Below, in pieces: positions 27,143 through 35,353 of a DNA stretch of 47,605 bases. Each line of letters opens with the position of its first letter. The first letter of the stretch is position 1. The position numbers and the translations under genes were made by a program. The stretch covers positions 168,491 to 216,095 of the forward strand of contig CAIUPP010000021.1 in the NCBI GenBank assembly GCA_903901045.1, written 5' to 3'. Origin of the DNA: an uncultured Planctomycetota bacterium. Its GTDB lineage: Bacteria; Planctomycetota; Brocadiia; CAIUPP01. The notes below the pieces were generated by a model. That model ran no database searches, was not told the DNA's origin, and was given only the letters and a program-made list of their open reading frames with translations.

Positions 27143-27290
27143 TTACGGAAATGCTCTGTTGAAACCATCCCGGCTGGCAGGCCGGGCCGGTGGGGACACA
27201 ATACTTTCCAAGGGAAAGTTTTGTGTCCCCACCTCGACCACGCGAAGAGCGACACGCAGCCACGATGGTCTCAACAGAGCATTACGGAAA
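27143..27290 (+). mobile_element. miniature inverted-repeat element, full copy B, with 9-bp target duplication
   Basis: The element is 27152-27281 (130 bp), the same length as copy A. The terminal inverted repeat TGCTCTGTTGARACCATC has one mismatch between ends. It is flanked by a perfect 9-bp direct repeat TTACGGAAA (27143-27151 and 27282-27290). The central hairpin has GTGGGGACACAATACTTTCC and its near complement around an AAG loop. It occupies much of the 368-nt gap between the lipoprotein and mgtA genes. Confidence 0.9.
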
Positions 27291-27393
27291 TAAATGCGGT
27301 CGCGCCTTGCCGCCGGCGTGCGCGTCCCCCGCGAAAAGGGCTCACAGTTCAACCCGTTTGAGCAATCTGGCTCTGCGCAGGAGAAATGAAACT

Positions 27394-30018
27394 GTGACGT
27401 TGCCGACCGAACAGAAGCTGGCGCGCAACGGGGCTCCGAAGCGCGCCTCCCTTAAGATGCAGGTTGCGCCGCTGCTCATCGAGGCCGCCGCGGCCGAACC
27501 GGATGCCGTTCCCGCGCTTCTGGCGGGCACCGCCCAAGGGCTTTCCAGGGAGGAAGCCGAGCGGCGGATCGAGGAGCACGGCCCGAACGCCGTCGGCCAG
27601 GAGAAGCGCCACACGCGGCTGATTCTGCTCGGCCACGCCCTCGTCAACCCCCTCGTCATCCTGCTGGCCATACTTGCCATTCTCGCCTATTTCACCGGCG
27701 ATCATCCCGCCGCGATAGTCATGACGCTCATGGTCATCCTGGGCGTCGGCCTGCGATTCCTTCAGGAAGCCCGCGCCGACACCGCCGCCGCGCGGCTCAA
27801 GGCGATGATCACCGTGACCGCCACGGCGTTGCGCGACGGACAGTTCATCGAACTGCCGTTGCGCGACCTCGTTCCCGGCGACGTCATCAAGCTCTCCGCC
27901 GGCGACATGATCCCCGCCGACGTGCGCCTCCTCTCCTGCAAAGACCTCTTCATCATCCAGAGCACCCTGACCGGCGAATCGCTGCCCGTCGAAAAATTCG
28001 CCGCCGCGCAGCCGCTGGCAGGGCGCTCCCCGCTCGAACTGGCCGGCGTCTGCTACCTGGGCACCACCGTCGAGAGCGGCGCCGGCATGGCCATGGTCGT
28101 GGCCACCGGACCGAAGACCTGCCTGGGCGGCATGGCCCGCGCCATCGTCGGGCCGCAGGTCCAGACCAGCTTCGACAAAGGAATCAGCCGCTTCACCTGG
28201 CTCATGATCCGCTTCATGCTCGTCATGGTCCCGTTGATCTTCCTCATCAACGGCCTCACCAAGCACGACTGGAAAGAGGCCTTCTTCTTCGCCCTGGCCG
28301 TCGCCGTCGGCATGACCCCCGAGATGCTGCCGATGATCGTCACTGTCTGCCTCTCCAAGGGCGCCATCGCCATGTCGCGCAAGAAGGTGATCGTCAAGCG
28401 CCTCAACTCCATCCAGAACTTCGGCGCCATGGACGTCCTGTGCACCGACAAGACCGGCACCCTCACCCTCGATCGCGTAATCCTCGAAAAGCACTTCAAC
28501 GTCATGCGCGAGACGGACGATGGCGTCCTCGTCTTCGCCTACCTCAACAGCTACTTCCAGACCGGCCTGAAGAACGTGCTGGACCGCGCCATCCTCGACT
28601 ACAAGGAACTGCATAGCGAGATTCACATCCCCGAGTACCGCAAGCTCGACGAAATTCCCTTCGACTTCTCCCGCAAGGTGATGTCCGTCGTCGTCGAGAC
28701 CCCTTCAGGCACCCCGCGGATCCTCACCAAGGGCGCCCCGGAGCAGGTCTTTAAACGATGCAGCCAGTTCGAGTTCCACGGCAAGCTCTACCCGATGGAA
28801 CAACTCCTGATGGACGACCTGCGGGTGGAGTACGAGGACCTCAGCGACGACGGCTTCCGCGTCCTGGCGCTGGCTTACAAGGACCTCGACCGCCGCGCCG
28901 CGTACTCCAAGGAGGATGAGCGCGACATGATCCTGCGCGGCTTCGTCGCCTTCCTGGACCCGCCGAAAGACTCCACGATACCGGCCATCATCGCCCTTCA
29001 GAAGCACGGCATATCCATCAAGGTTTTGACCGGCGACAACGAGCGCGTCAGCGCCAAAATCTGCCGTGAGGTGGGCCTGTCGACCGACCAGATCGTCCTC
29101 GGTTCGCAAATCGACGGGATGGACGACGTTCAACTCGCCGACGCCGCCGAACGCGCCACGCTCTTCGCGCGCCTCTCGCCGGCGGACAAAGAGCGGATCA
29201 TCCGCGCGCTGCAGGGGCGCGGGCACGTCGTCGGGTACCTGGGGGATGGAATCAATGACGCCCAGGCCCTCCGCGCCGCCGACGTCGGCATCTCCGTGGA
29301 CACCGCTGTCGACCTGGCCAAGGAATCGGCCGACATGATCCTCCTCGAAAAAAGCCTCATGGTGCTCGAGGAGGGGGTGCTGGAAGGGCGCAAGGTCTTC
29401 GCCAACATCCTCAAGTACGTCCGCATGGGGGCCAGTTCCAGCTTCGGCAACATGTTCAGCGTCGTCGGCGCCAGCGTCTTCCTCCCCTACGTCCCCATGG
29501 CCCCGATCCAAATCCTCACCAACAACCTGCTCTACGACTTCTCGCAGGTCGCCATCCCGACCGACGACGTGGACCCCGAGCAGATCGCCCAGCCGCGCCG
29601 ATGGACCATGAACGAGATCGCGCGCTTCATCCTCTGCATCGGGCCGATCAGCTCCATCTTCGACTACAGCACCTACTTCATCATGCTCTACGTCTTCCAT
29701 TGCTGGGACCCGAGCATGGCTCCGCTCTTCCAGACCGGCTGGTTCGTCGAATCGCTCCTGACGCAGACGCTCATCATCCACATCATCCGCACCAACCGCA
29801 TTCCCTTCTTCGAGAGCCGCGCTAGTTGGCCTCTGATTGCCACCACCGTGTTGGTCATGGCGACAGGCCTCTGGCTGCCCATCTCGCCTGTCGCCAAGTC
29901 GCTGGGGTTCCAGCCGCTGCCGGGGCTCTACTGGCCGCTGCTCTTCCTGACGCTGCTCAGCTACGGGATTTTGACGCAGAGCGTCAAGATGTGGCTCTTC
30001 CGCAGGCGCTGGGTGTAA
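27394..30018 (+). CDS. mgtA: magnesium-transporting P-type ATPase (MgtA/MgtB type)
   Basis: An 874-residue type IIIB P-type ATPase that imports Mg2+ across the inner membrane. It has an N-terminal cation ATPase domain (LSREEAERRIEEHGPN), actuator motif TGES near 192-195, the phosphorylation site DKTGTLTLD (Asp352), KGAPEQVF in the nucleotide domain and GDGIND at about 617-622, then a C-terminal set of membrane helices. E. coli MgtA is 898 residues. The GTG at 27394 follows GCAGGAGA; ATG at 27457 is an alternative. The open frame upstream covers the MITE and is spurious. No regulatory leader peptide or Mg2+ sensor RNA is obvious in the short leader. Confidence 0.92.
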   Translation: MTLPTEQKLARNGAPKRASLKMQVAPLLIEAAAAEPDAVPALLAGTAQGLSREEAERRIEEHGPNAVGQEKRHTRLILLGHALVNPLVILLAILAILAYFTGDHPAAIVMTLMVILGVGLRFLQEARADTAAARLKAMITVTATALRDGQFIELPLRDLVPGDVIKLSAGDMIPADVRLLSCKDLFIIQSTLTGESLPVEKFAAAQPLAGRSPLELAGVCYLGTTVESGAGMAMVVATGPKTCLGGMARAIVGPQVQTSFDKGISRFTWLMIRFMLVMVPLIFLINGLTKHDWKEAFFFALAVAVGMTPEMLPMIVTVCLSKGAIAMSRKKVIVKRLNSIQNFGAMDVLCTDKTGTLTLDRVILEKHFNVMRETDDGVLVFAYLNSYFQTGLKNVLDRAILDYKELHSEIHIPEYRKLDEIPFDFSRKVMSVVVETPSGTPRILTKGAPEQVFKRCSQFEFHGKLYPMEQLLMDDLRVEYEDLSDDGFRVLALAYKDLDRRAAYSKEDERDMILRGFVAFLDPPKDSTIPAIIALQKHGISIKVLTGDNERVSAKICREVGLSTDQIVLGSQIDGMDDVQLADAAERATLFARLSPADKERIIRALQGRGHVVGYLGDGINDAQALRAADVGISVDTAVDLAKESADMILLEKSLMVLEEGVLEGRKVFANILKYVRMGASSSFGNMFSVVGASVFLPYVPMAPIQILTNNLLYDFSQVAIPTDDVDPEQIAQPRRWTMNEIARFILCIGPISSIFDYSTYFIMLYVFHCWDPSMAPLFQTGWFVESLLTQTLIIHIIRTNRIPFFESRASWPLIATTVLVMATGLWLPISPVAKSLGFQPLPGLYWPLLFLTLLSYGILTQSVKMWLFRRRWV

Positions 30019-30315
30019 GACAAGCGCCTGCCCCGGCCACAATTTTTGCCTGTCCGAACTCCCTCAGCCATCGGCCCATAGGCCCGGCCATCATGGGAAA
30101 ACCCTGTCCTCGCGCGGCCAAAAACAGGATTTCTCTTGATTGGGACGGCCTCCTGAAATACCATCGCCTTAATAGAAAACTAACCATTGCAGACAAGTGA
30201 AAGACGTTCAAACGTGTTGACTTCACACCGAGCGATCGACTTGTGCGAGTGTCGCAGTGCGCGTGGACGCGACAGATTCGCACGAGACCGGGGCGTTCGA
30301 GAAGGCAAGTCGCAA

Positions 30316-31935
30316 ATGGAGAGTATGTTCAACGGTTCCCCGTCGATCTCAGGGAAGGCCGGCAGTGCGGCGGGGGTGAACGCCCTGCAGAATATGCCCT
30401 TCCTCACCGAGGAACGATTCCGCCAAATGGCCGAAGACAGCGGCATCGGCATGCTCGTCGCCGACGACCTCGGCGGCATCAGCTACGCCAACGCCGCGCT
30501 CCTCAAAATGTTTGCCTTCGACCCCTCGGACGTGGCCGGCGGAAAGCTGCGCTGGGACCGACTGACGCCGGCGGAGTTCGCCCCGAAGGACTACGAGGCG
30601 TTGCGCCAACTGGCCCTTTCGGGCGTCTGCCTCCCGTACGAAAAAGAATGCCTCTCCAAGGACAACCGCCGCATTCCCGTCTCCCTCGTTGCCTTCGTCG
30701 CCGGCCGCGCCCCCGCCGGAGCGTTGAATCTGGCCGTGTTCGTGAGCGACCTGACGCGCCAGAAGCAAGCCGAGCGGCAGCTTCAGGCCCTCAACGAAAG
30801 CCTTGAAAAGCGCGTCGAGGAGCGTGCCCGAGTCGCCGAGCAGCGCGCCGATCAACTGAAGCTGCTTGCCGCCAGGCTCACCGGCGCTGAACAACACGAA
30901 CGCAGACGGCTGGCCAAAGTGATCCACGACCATCTGCAGCAGTTGCTCGTGGCCGCGCGTCTTCAGGCGGGCGCTGTCCGGCGGCAGGTTGGGGACTTCG
31001 AGGCGCTTGCCGGCGTGCAGAGTGTGGATGATCTAATCCGCCAGGCGCTGGAGGTTTCCCGCACGCTGACCGTGCAACTCAGTCCCCCCGTGCTGCATGA
31101 CTCCGGCCTGGAGGAGGCGCTCCACTGGCTCGCCGGCGACATGCTGGAGAAGAACCGCATGGAGGTCACCGTCGAATCAGAGCCGGACGTCGAGCCCGCA
31201 TCCGACGACCTCAAGCTCTTCCTCTTCGAATCCGTGCGCGAACTGCTCTTCAACGTCGTCAAACACGCGGGGGTCGACAAGGCCGCCGTGGAACTGCGCC
31301 GGGTCGGGAAGAATGAATTGGAAATCGTCGTCGAGGACCACGGCGCGGGCTTGTCCCTGCTGCCCGAAGGGGACTGGGGCCTGGGGCTCTTCAACATCCG
31401 CCAGCGATTGGAACTGCTCGGGGGACGGATGGAAATCGACAGCGTCCTGGGGCAGGGCACGCGGATCGTCATGAGAGCGCCGCTGAGCATCGAAGTGCGG
31501 GCAGATGACTCCGACCGCGAGCAGCCGCCTGAAGAGAGCCCTGCCCCTGAGCAGAAGGTCGGTCGCAAGCCGCTGCGCGTCCTGCTCGCCGACGACCACA
31601 AAATCCTGCGCGAAGGGCTCGTGCGGCTGCTGCAACTCGAGCCGGACCTTGAAGTCGTGGGGGAGGCCTCCGACGGTCAAATGGCTCTGGACATGGTTCG
31701 AGCCATCCACCCCGACGTGGTCGTCATGGACGTGACTATGCCGCGGATGAACGGCGTCGAGGCCACCCGGCGGATCAAAGCCGAAGCGCCCGACGTGCGC
31801 GTCATCGCCCTCTCCATGCACGGGCGCGAGGACATGGCCGCGGCCATGCGCCAGGCGGGCGCCTGCGCCTACTTCACCAAAGGGGGCGCCTCCGAACTGT
31901 TGATCAGCGCCATCCGCGCCTGCGCGAAGAACTAA
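30316..31935 (+). CDS. PAS / HisKA_3 histidine kinase / receiver hybrid
   Basis: A 539-residue soluble sensor kinase. Order: PAS-like domain (about 30-150), coiled coil (about 150-195), NarX-type dimerisation domain with His204 (ERRRLAKVIHDH), HATPase (ELLFNVVKHAG N-box; GAGLSLL and WGLGLFNIRQRL glycine boxes), then a NarL-type receiver (417-539) with Asp472 (VVMDVTMP) and a conserved KGG end. No membrane segment and no HTH output domain exist. The receiver resembles those of LuxR-type regulators, so it may have arisen from a kinase-regulator fusion that lost its HTH. The ATG at 316 of the frame line (30316) follows GAAGG. The preceding 297-nt gap (30019-30315) holds no clear terminator or other gene. 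Confidence 0.87.
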   Translation: MESMFNGSPSISGKAGSAAGVNALQNMPFLTEERFRQMAEDSGIGMLVADDLGGISYANAALLKMFAFDPSDVAGGKLRWDRLTPAEFAPKDYEALRQLALSGVCLPYEKECLSKDNRRIPVSLVAFVAGRAPAGALNLAVFVSDLTRQKQAERQLQALNESLEKRVEERARVAEQRADQLKLLAARLTGAEQHERRRLAKVIHDHLQQLLVAARLQAGAVRRQVGDFEALAGVQSVDDLIRQALEVSRTLTVQLSPPVLHDSGLEEALHWLAGDMLEKNRMEVTVESEPDVEPASDDLKLFLFESVRELLFNVVKHAGVDKAAVELRRVGKNELEIVVEDHGAGLSLLPEGDWGLGLFNIRQRLELLGGRMEIDSVLGQGTRIVMRAPLSIEVRADDSDREQPPEESPAPEQKVGRKPLRVLLADDHKILREGLVRLLQLEPDLEVVGEASDGQMALDMVRAIHPDVVVMDVTMPRMNGVEATRRIKAEAPDVRVIALSMHGREDMAAAMRQAGACAYFTKGGASELLISAIRACAKN

Positions 31936-31996
31936 ACGGCGGGGAAACGAAGGGGGTCACGCAAACCCTTCGGCCACGAGCTCAGGGCCGAGTGGG

Positions 31997-32077
31997 ACGC
32001 AAAGGCGCAAAGCACGGCAAATGCAGAGTATGACAATCGCTGCTTTTGTTGTTCTTTGCGACTTTGCGTCTTTGCGT
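31997..32077. repeat. inverted CGCAAAG repeat pair
   Basis: ACGCAAAGGCGCAAAG (31997-32012) is inverted as CTTTGCGTCTTTGCGT (32062-32077), 15/16 matching. Related sequence TTCTTTGCGTCTTTGCGTGA recurs at about 38820-38839. It fills the 165-nt gap between the kinase and HAD genes and might also act as a terminator. Confidence 0.6.
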
Positions 32078-32100
32078 GAGCAGCCGTTGTGCGACCGTCG

Positions 32101-32751
32101 CTAGACCAGCCCCAGCAGTTCCTGTGGCTTGGCGACGAGGAACTCCGCGCCGCTGCTCACCAGTTCCTCGCGTTCGCGGAACCCCCACAGCGCGCCCACG
32201 GAGTGCATCCCCGCGCCGCGCGCCGTCTTCATGTCGATCGACGTGTCCCCCAGGTAGAGGAACCTCTCCGGCAGCAGCTTCATCAGCCGCGCCACCTCCA
32301 GCGCTCCGCCGGGGTCCGGCTTCGTCGCGATCCCCTCGCGCTGACCCAGCACCACCTCGAACTTCCAGCGCGGCAGGAACTCATCCACGCATTGGCGCGT
32401 GAACGCATCCATCTTGTTCGACAGGACCGCCAGCCGAACCTTGCGTTCCACCAGCCCGTCCAGCATCTCCGCGACGCCCGGGTAGGCGTGGGTCTTCACG
32501 TTCCAGTTGCGCGCGTACTCCCCCTTGAACTGCGCCAGGCACTCTTGGACCGTCGCTTCATCCCTGTGGTCCTTCGGCAGCGAGCGCTCGATCAGCTTCG
32601 TCGAGCCATCCCCCACGAAATAGCGGAAATCCGCCACCGGATGCTGCGGAAACGCATGCGCCGCCAGCACCCGGTTCACCGCATCCGCCAGGTCCTCCAG
32701 CGTGTTTAGCAAGGTGCCGTCGAGGTCGAACAATACTGCCGCAAAGCGCAT
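32101..32751 (-). CDS. HAD-superfamily phosphatase, phosphoglycolate phosphatase (Gph)-like
   Basis: A 216-residue HAD hydrolase. Motif I is LFDLDGTLLNT (Asp9 nucleophile, Asp11), motif II is the SNK segment, motif III Lys is in TKPDPGG, and motif IV is LGDTSIDM. A four-helix cap lies between motifs I and II. It is most like phosphoglycolate phosphatases/beta-phosphoglucomutases, but without the CAP detail needed to name a substrate. The start at 32751 follows GAAGGA. It is 41 nt downstream of the HEPN gene on the same strand and may be cotranscribed by chance. Confidence 0.85.
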   Translation of the reverse strand: MRFAAVLFDLDGTLLNTLEDLADAVNRVLAAHAFPQHPVADFRYFVGDGSTKLIERSLPKDHRDEATVQECLAQFKGEYARNWNVKTHAYPGVAEMLDGLVERKVRLAVLSNKMDAFTRQCVDEFLPRWKFEVVLGQREGIATKPDPGGALEVARLMKLLPERFLYLGDTSIDMKTARGAGMHSVGALWGFREREELVSSGAEFLVAKPQELLGLV

Positions 32752-32792
32752 GGATAGTCCTTCACTGTGTTCGATGTGTGGGCGCGGGATGG

Positions 32793-33203
32793 TCATGCCA
32801 GCGGCGAAGCGCGCAGGAGGGCGTCGCGGACTTTCGTAGCAAGAGTGAAAGCCATCTTTGCCTCAGACAGTTCCGGTTCCGGCATGTCGCCGGGATAACG
32901 CGCTTCGACGCCGTATGGATTGAGCGCCGTAGCCCCCGCGAGACTCTTTGCCAGTGGGGCGTCCACCCCTGCCAGCAGGTCGAGCAGTTCCCCGATCACA
33001 TGAGTCTTTGGGAACTCCACCTGCCGCAACGTGAGGAAGCCTTTCAGGTACTTCTCCGCCGCCTGCTGCGAGAAGAAGCAGGACGGATAGAGCAGGGGCG
33101 GTTCTCGCGACAGAAGCGCCTCGGCTGCCTGGAGGTCGGTCTCCGCTTTGTGAAACCATTGTCCAGCCAGCTTCCAGCGGACCTTGTCCTCAGGCGGCTT
33201 CAT
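32793..33203 (-). CDS. HEPN domain protein of an MNT-HEPN pair
   Basis: A 136-residue all-helical HEPN protein (COG2250-like), recognised from WFHKAETDLQAAEALL and FFSQQAAEKYLKGFL. The RNase-type Rx4-6H motif of toxic HepT is not intact; the nearest match is Arg60 and His68 (LRQVEFPKTH), seven residues apart. This branch may therefore not be a ribonuclease. The start at 33203 overlaps the upstream nucleotidyltransferase gene by 14 nt, so the two are translationally coupled. MNT-HEPN pairs act as toxin-antitoxin or nucleotide-modifying modules. Confidence 0.85.
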   Translation of the reverse strand: MKPPEDKVRWKLAGQWFHKAETDLQAAEALLSREPPLLYPSCFFSQQAAEKYLKGFLTLRQVEFPKTHVIGELLDLLAGVDAPLAKSLAGATALNPYGVEARYPGDMPEPELSEAKMAFTLATKVRDALLRASPLA

Positions 33204-33531
33204 AGATAACCTTGCCGTACTTGTGCGCCGGGTAGGCGATCCCGCCGATGACATTCTTGCTGGCCTCGAACCAGCCCGAGGAAATGACAAGGACATCGAA
33301 CGGAAAACCCATGCCGCGCAGCGCGTCGCCGACTTCCACGCTCTTCCTTCTGCGGTCTGTCTCCTCTGCTTCGACGATCAGCAGGTCAATGTCGCTATCG
33401 CGGGTCATTTTGCCGGCGGCGGCTGAGCCGAAGAGTATGATCTTTTGCGGATCGGCGACAGACAGCACCCGGCGCACGATCTCCTGGATCAGCGCTTCGT
33501 CGATTCTGGTCGTCGTCGCCGCCGTGGTCAT
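33190..33531 (-). CDS. minimal nucleotidyltransferase (MNT/MntA-like)
   Basis: A 113-residue nucleotidyltransferase of the pol-beta fold. The active-site signature is Gly35-Ser36 (LFGSAAAG) followed by Asp47 and Asp49 (DSDIDLLIV), as required for metal-dependent nucleotide transfer. In characterised systems MntA AMPylates its HEPN partner and so neutralises it. It is upstream of, and overlaps by 14 nt, the HEPN gene. A TTGACT -35-like box lies on the minus strand upstream, without a convincing -10. Confidence 0.88.
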   Translation of the reverse strand: MTTAATTTRIDEALIQEIVRRVLSVADPQKIILFGSAAAGKMTRDSDIDLLIVEAEETDRRRKSVEVGDALRGMGFPFDVLVISSGWFEASKNVIGGIAYPAHKYGKVIYEAA

Positions 33532-33652
33532 GCCATGCCTCGCAGTGTGTGTCTAAAGAGTATTCAACGGCAAATGGAGGGTGAAGTCAAGAGCAAGACA
33601 TATTCAGCTTGGCGGGAAGCGCTGAGAATCCGGTCTGTCAAAGTCCGGCGCA

Positions 33653-33692
33653 GAACCTTGCGGAGGTTCGTACAAACTTTCGCAAGGTTTGT
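33653..33692. repeat. nested palindrome, repeat family copy 2
   Basis: AACCTTGCGGAGGTT and AACTTTCGCAAGGTT form a hairpin in which both departures from copy 3 are G-U-compatible. It lies in the 450-nt gap 33532-33981, which holds no gene; that gap also contains the hairpin at 33910-33941 and an unremarkable GC-rich stretch. Confidence 0.65.
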
Positions 33693-33909
33693 TCTCCCGC
33701 CCTGCGGACATTGCGCGGCGCGGCACAATCACCTTGACGGCTCGCTCGGCTGGAGCGATAGTGAAGCGGCCTGAGCGCGCCTTCGTATGCTCGTTGAATG
33801 GTTGGCGGTCTGCGGGCGCAGTTGCCCTAAGTGCGGTGCGCGAAAGTGGTGTTGGGGGTTCACAGGCGGCTTCGGTCTCTGATGTGGGCAGCGCTTCCGA
33901 GAAATCGTT

Positions 33910-33941
33910 GCGGGCCGGGGAAAGAAATTTCCCCGGCCCGC
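33910..33941 (-). terminator. hairpin terminator after the second DegT gene
   Basis: Perfect 14-bp stem GCGGGCCGGGGAAA / TTTCCCCGGCCCGC with a GAAA tetraloop, 41 nt beyond the stop of the DegT gene. No long T run follows. Confidence 0.7.
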
Positions 33942-33981
33942 ATTCCTCGTGCCATCACATCAACACTTCGTCAACCGGCGC

Positions 33982-35319
33982 TCACTTGATCCGATATCCC
34001 TTCCTTGCCTTCTCCGCCGCGCTGCGGATGCCGGCGATGGCGTCCTTGATATTCTGCTCCGTCAGCCGCGGGTGCATCGGCAGGTTCGTCTCGCGCTTGT
34101 AGAAGAAGGCCTCCGCCTTCGGACAATTCCCGGTGATCCCCATCTTCTTCAGCCCGGTGAAATGGTACGTCGGCTGGTAGTGCTGAATCCCCTGCACGCC
34201 CTCCTCGACGTAGAGAATGCGCAGGAAGTCGTCGCGGCTGGCCCCCAGCTCCTTCTCCTCGACGCACAGCGTGTACAGGTGGTACACGTGCTTCGCGTAG
34301 CTGGGCTCGAACACCGGGGTGATCCCCTTGATTCCCTTGATCCCCTCGCTGATCGCGCGCCCGATGGCAATGCGCTTGTCGGTGAGCATGTCCAGCTTCT
34401 TCACCTGCACCCGGCCCACCGCCGCCTGAATCTCGTTCATGCGGTAGTTGTTCCCCCAGTACCCCTCGACGTCTTTCACATCGAAGTGGCTGGGAATCCA
34501 GTAGTCGTACTTCGTCTTCTTCTCCATCACGATGCCGCCGCTGTACTCCCAGCGCGTTTCGCCGGGCTTGTAGTGGTCGAGGTTCATGCAGCGCAGCGCC
34601 TCGATCTTGTCCGCCCACTCGTCGTGGTTGGTGGTGATCATCCCGCCTTCGCCGCAGGTGGTCATGTTCTTGAGGCTGTGGAAGCTGAACACCCCCACGT
34701 CGCCGATGGACCCCGCCTTGCGCCCCTTGTACTCCGCGTTCGGCGTGTGCGCGCAATCCTCCAGCACGTACAGCTTGTGCTTCTTCGCCAGCGCCATGAT
34801 CGGGTCCATGTCGCACATGAGGCCGCCGTAGTGCACCACGTAGATCGCCTTGGTCTTCTTGGTGATCTTCTTCTCGATCTCTTTCGGATCGATGTTGAAC
34901 GTGCGCGGGTCGATATCCGCGTACACCGGAATCGCCTTCTCCTTGAGCACCACCAGGCTGGTGGCGATGAACGTGTTCGGCGTGACGATCACTTCGTCGC
35001 CGGGCTTGATCTGGAACAACTGCGTGCACAGGTGCATCCCCGTGGTGCAGTTGCTGACGGCGAACGCGTGCTTGACGCCGTGCTTCGCGGCGAACTCGCT
35101 CTGGAACAGTTTCACCTGCGGCCCCATCGTCAGGCTGTCCTGCTTCATTGCCGCCAGCACCGCCTGCTCCTCTTCCGGGCCGTAGATCGAGCCCATGAAG
35201 GAATAGGGCACCTTCAGCTTCACCCCGTCGGCCATCTCGTACGAACTGGTAATCCCGCCCTCGGACTCTGAACCGGTGAACTTGACCTTCTTCTTCTCCG
35301 CCGCCTTGGCTTTAGCCAT
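33982..35319 (-). CDS. DegT/DnrJ/EryC1 family PLP-dependent aminotransferase (copy 2)
   Basis: A 445-residue paralogue of the protein at 12654-14003. The PLP lysine is Lys217 (FSFHSLKNM) and the ring-N Asp188 (VLEDCAHT). It has a Lys-rich 13-residue N-terminal tail (MAKAKAAEKKKVK) not seen in copy 1. The family acts on keto-sugars, usually nucleotide-activated. It is 34 nt downstream of a Gfo/Idh gene; such dehydrogenase plus aminotransferase pairs make amino-sugars (compare WlbA/WlbE), but they also occur in sugar catabolism in this kind of genome. The start follows CAGGAAAC. Confidence 0.88.
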   Translation of the reverse strand: MAKAKAAEKKKVKFTGSESEGGITSSYEMADGVKLKVPYSFMGSIYGPEEEQAVLAAMKQDSLTMGPQVKLFQSEFAAKHGVKHAFAVSNCTTGMHLCTQLFQIKPGDEVIVTPNTFIATSLVVLKEKAIPVYADIDPRTFNIDPKEIEKKITKKTKAIYVVHYGGLMCDMDPIMALAKKHKLYVLEDCAHTPNAEYKGRKAGSIGDVGVFSFHSLKNMTTCGEGGMITTNHDEWADKIEALRCMNLDHYKPGETRWEYSGGIVMEKKTKYDYWIPSHFDVKDVEGYWGNNYRMNEIQAAVGRVQVKKLDMLTDKRIAIGRAISEGIKGIKGITPVFEPSYAKHVYHLYTLCVEEKELGASRDDFLRILYVEEGVQGIQHYQPTYHFTGLKKMGITGNCPKAEAFFYKRETNLPMHPRLTEQNIKDAIAGIRSAAEKARKGYRIK

Positions 35320-35353
35320 GTGCGTCCCGTTTCCTGAAAGAGTGCCTGTGACC

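Noticed and set aside
28705-30042. Minus-strand open frame of 445 codons opposite mgtA
   Set aside because: Mirror frame of a P-type ATPase; no family motif.
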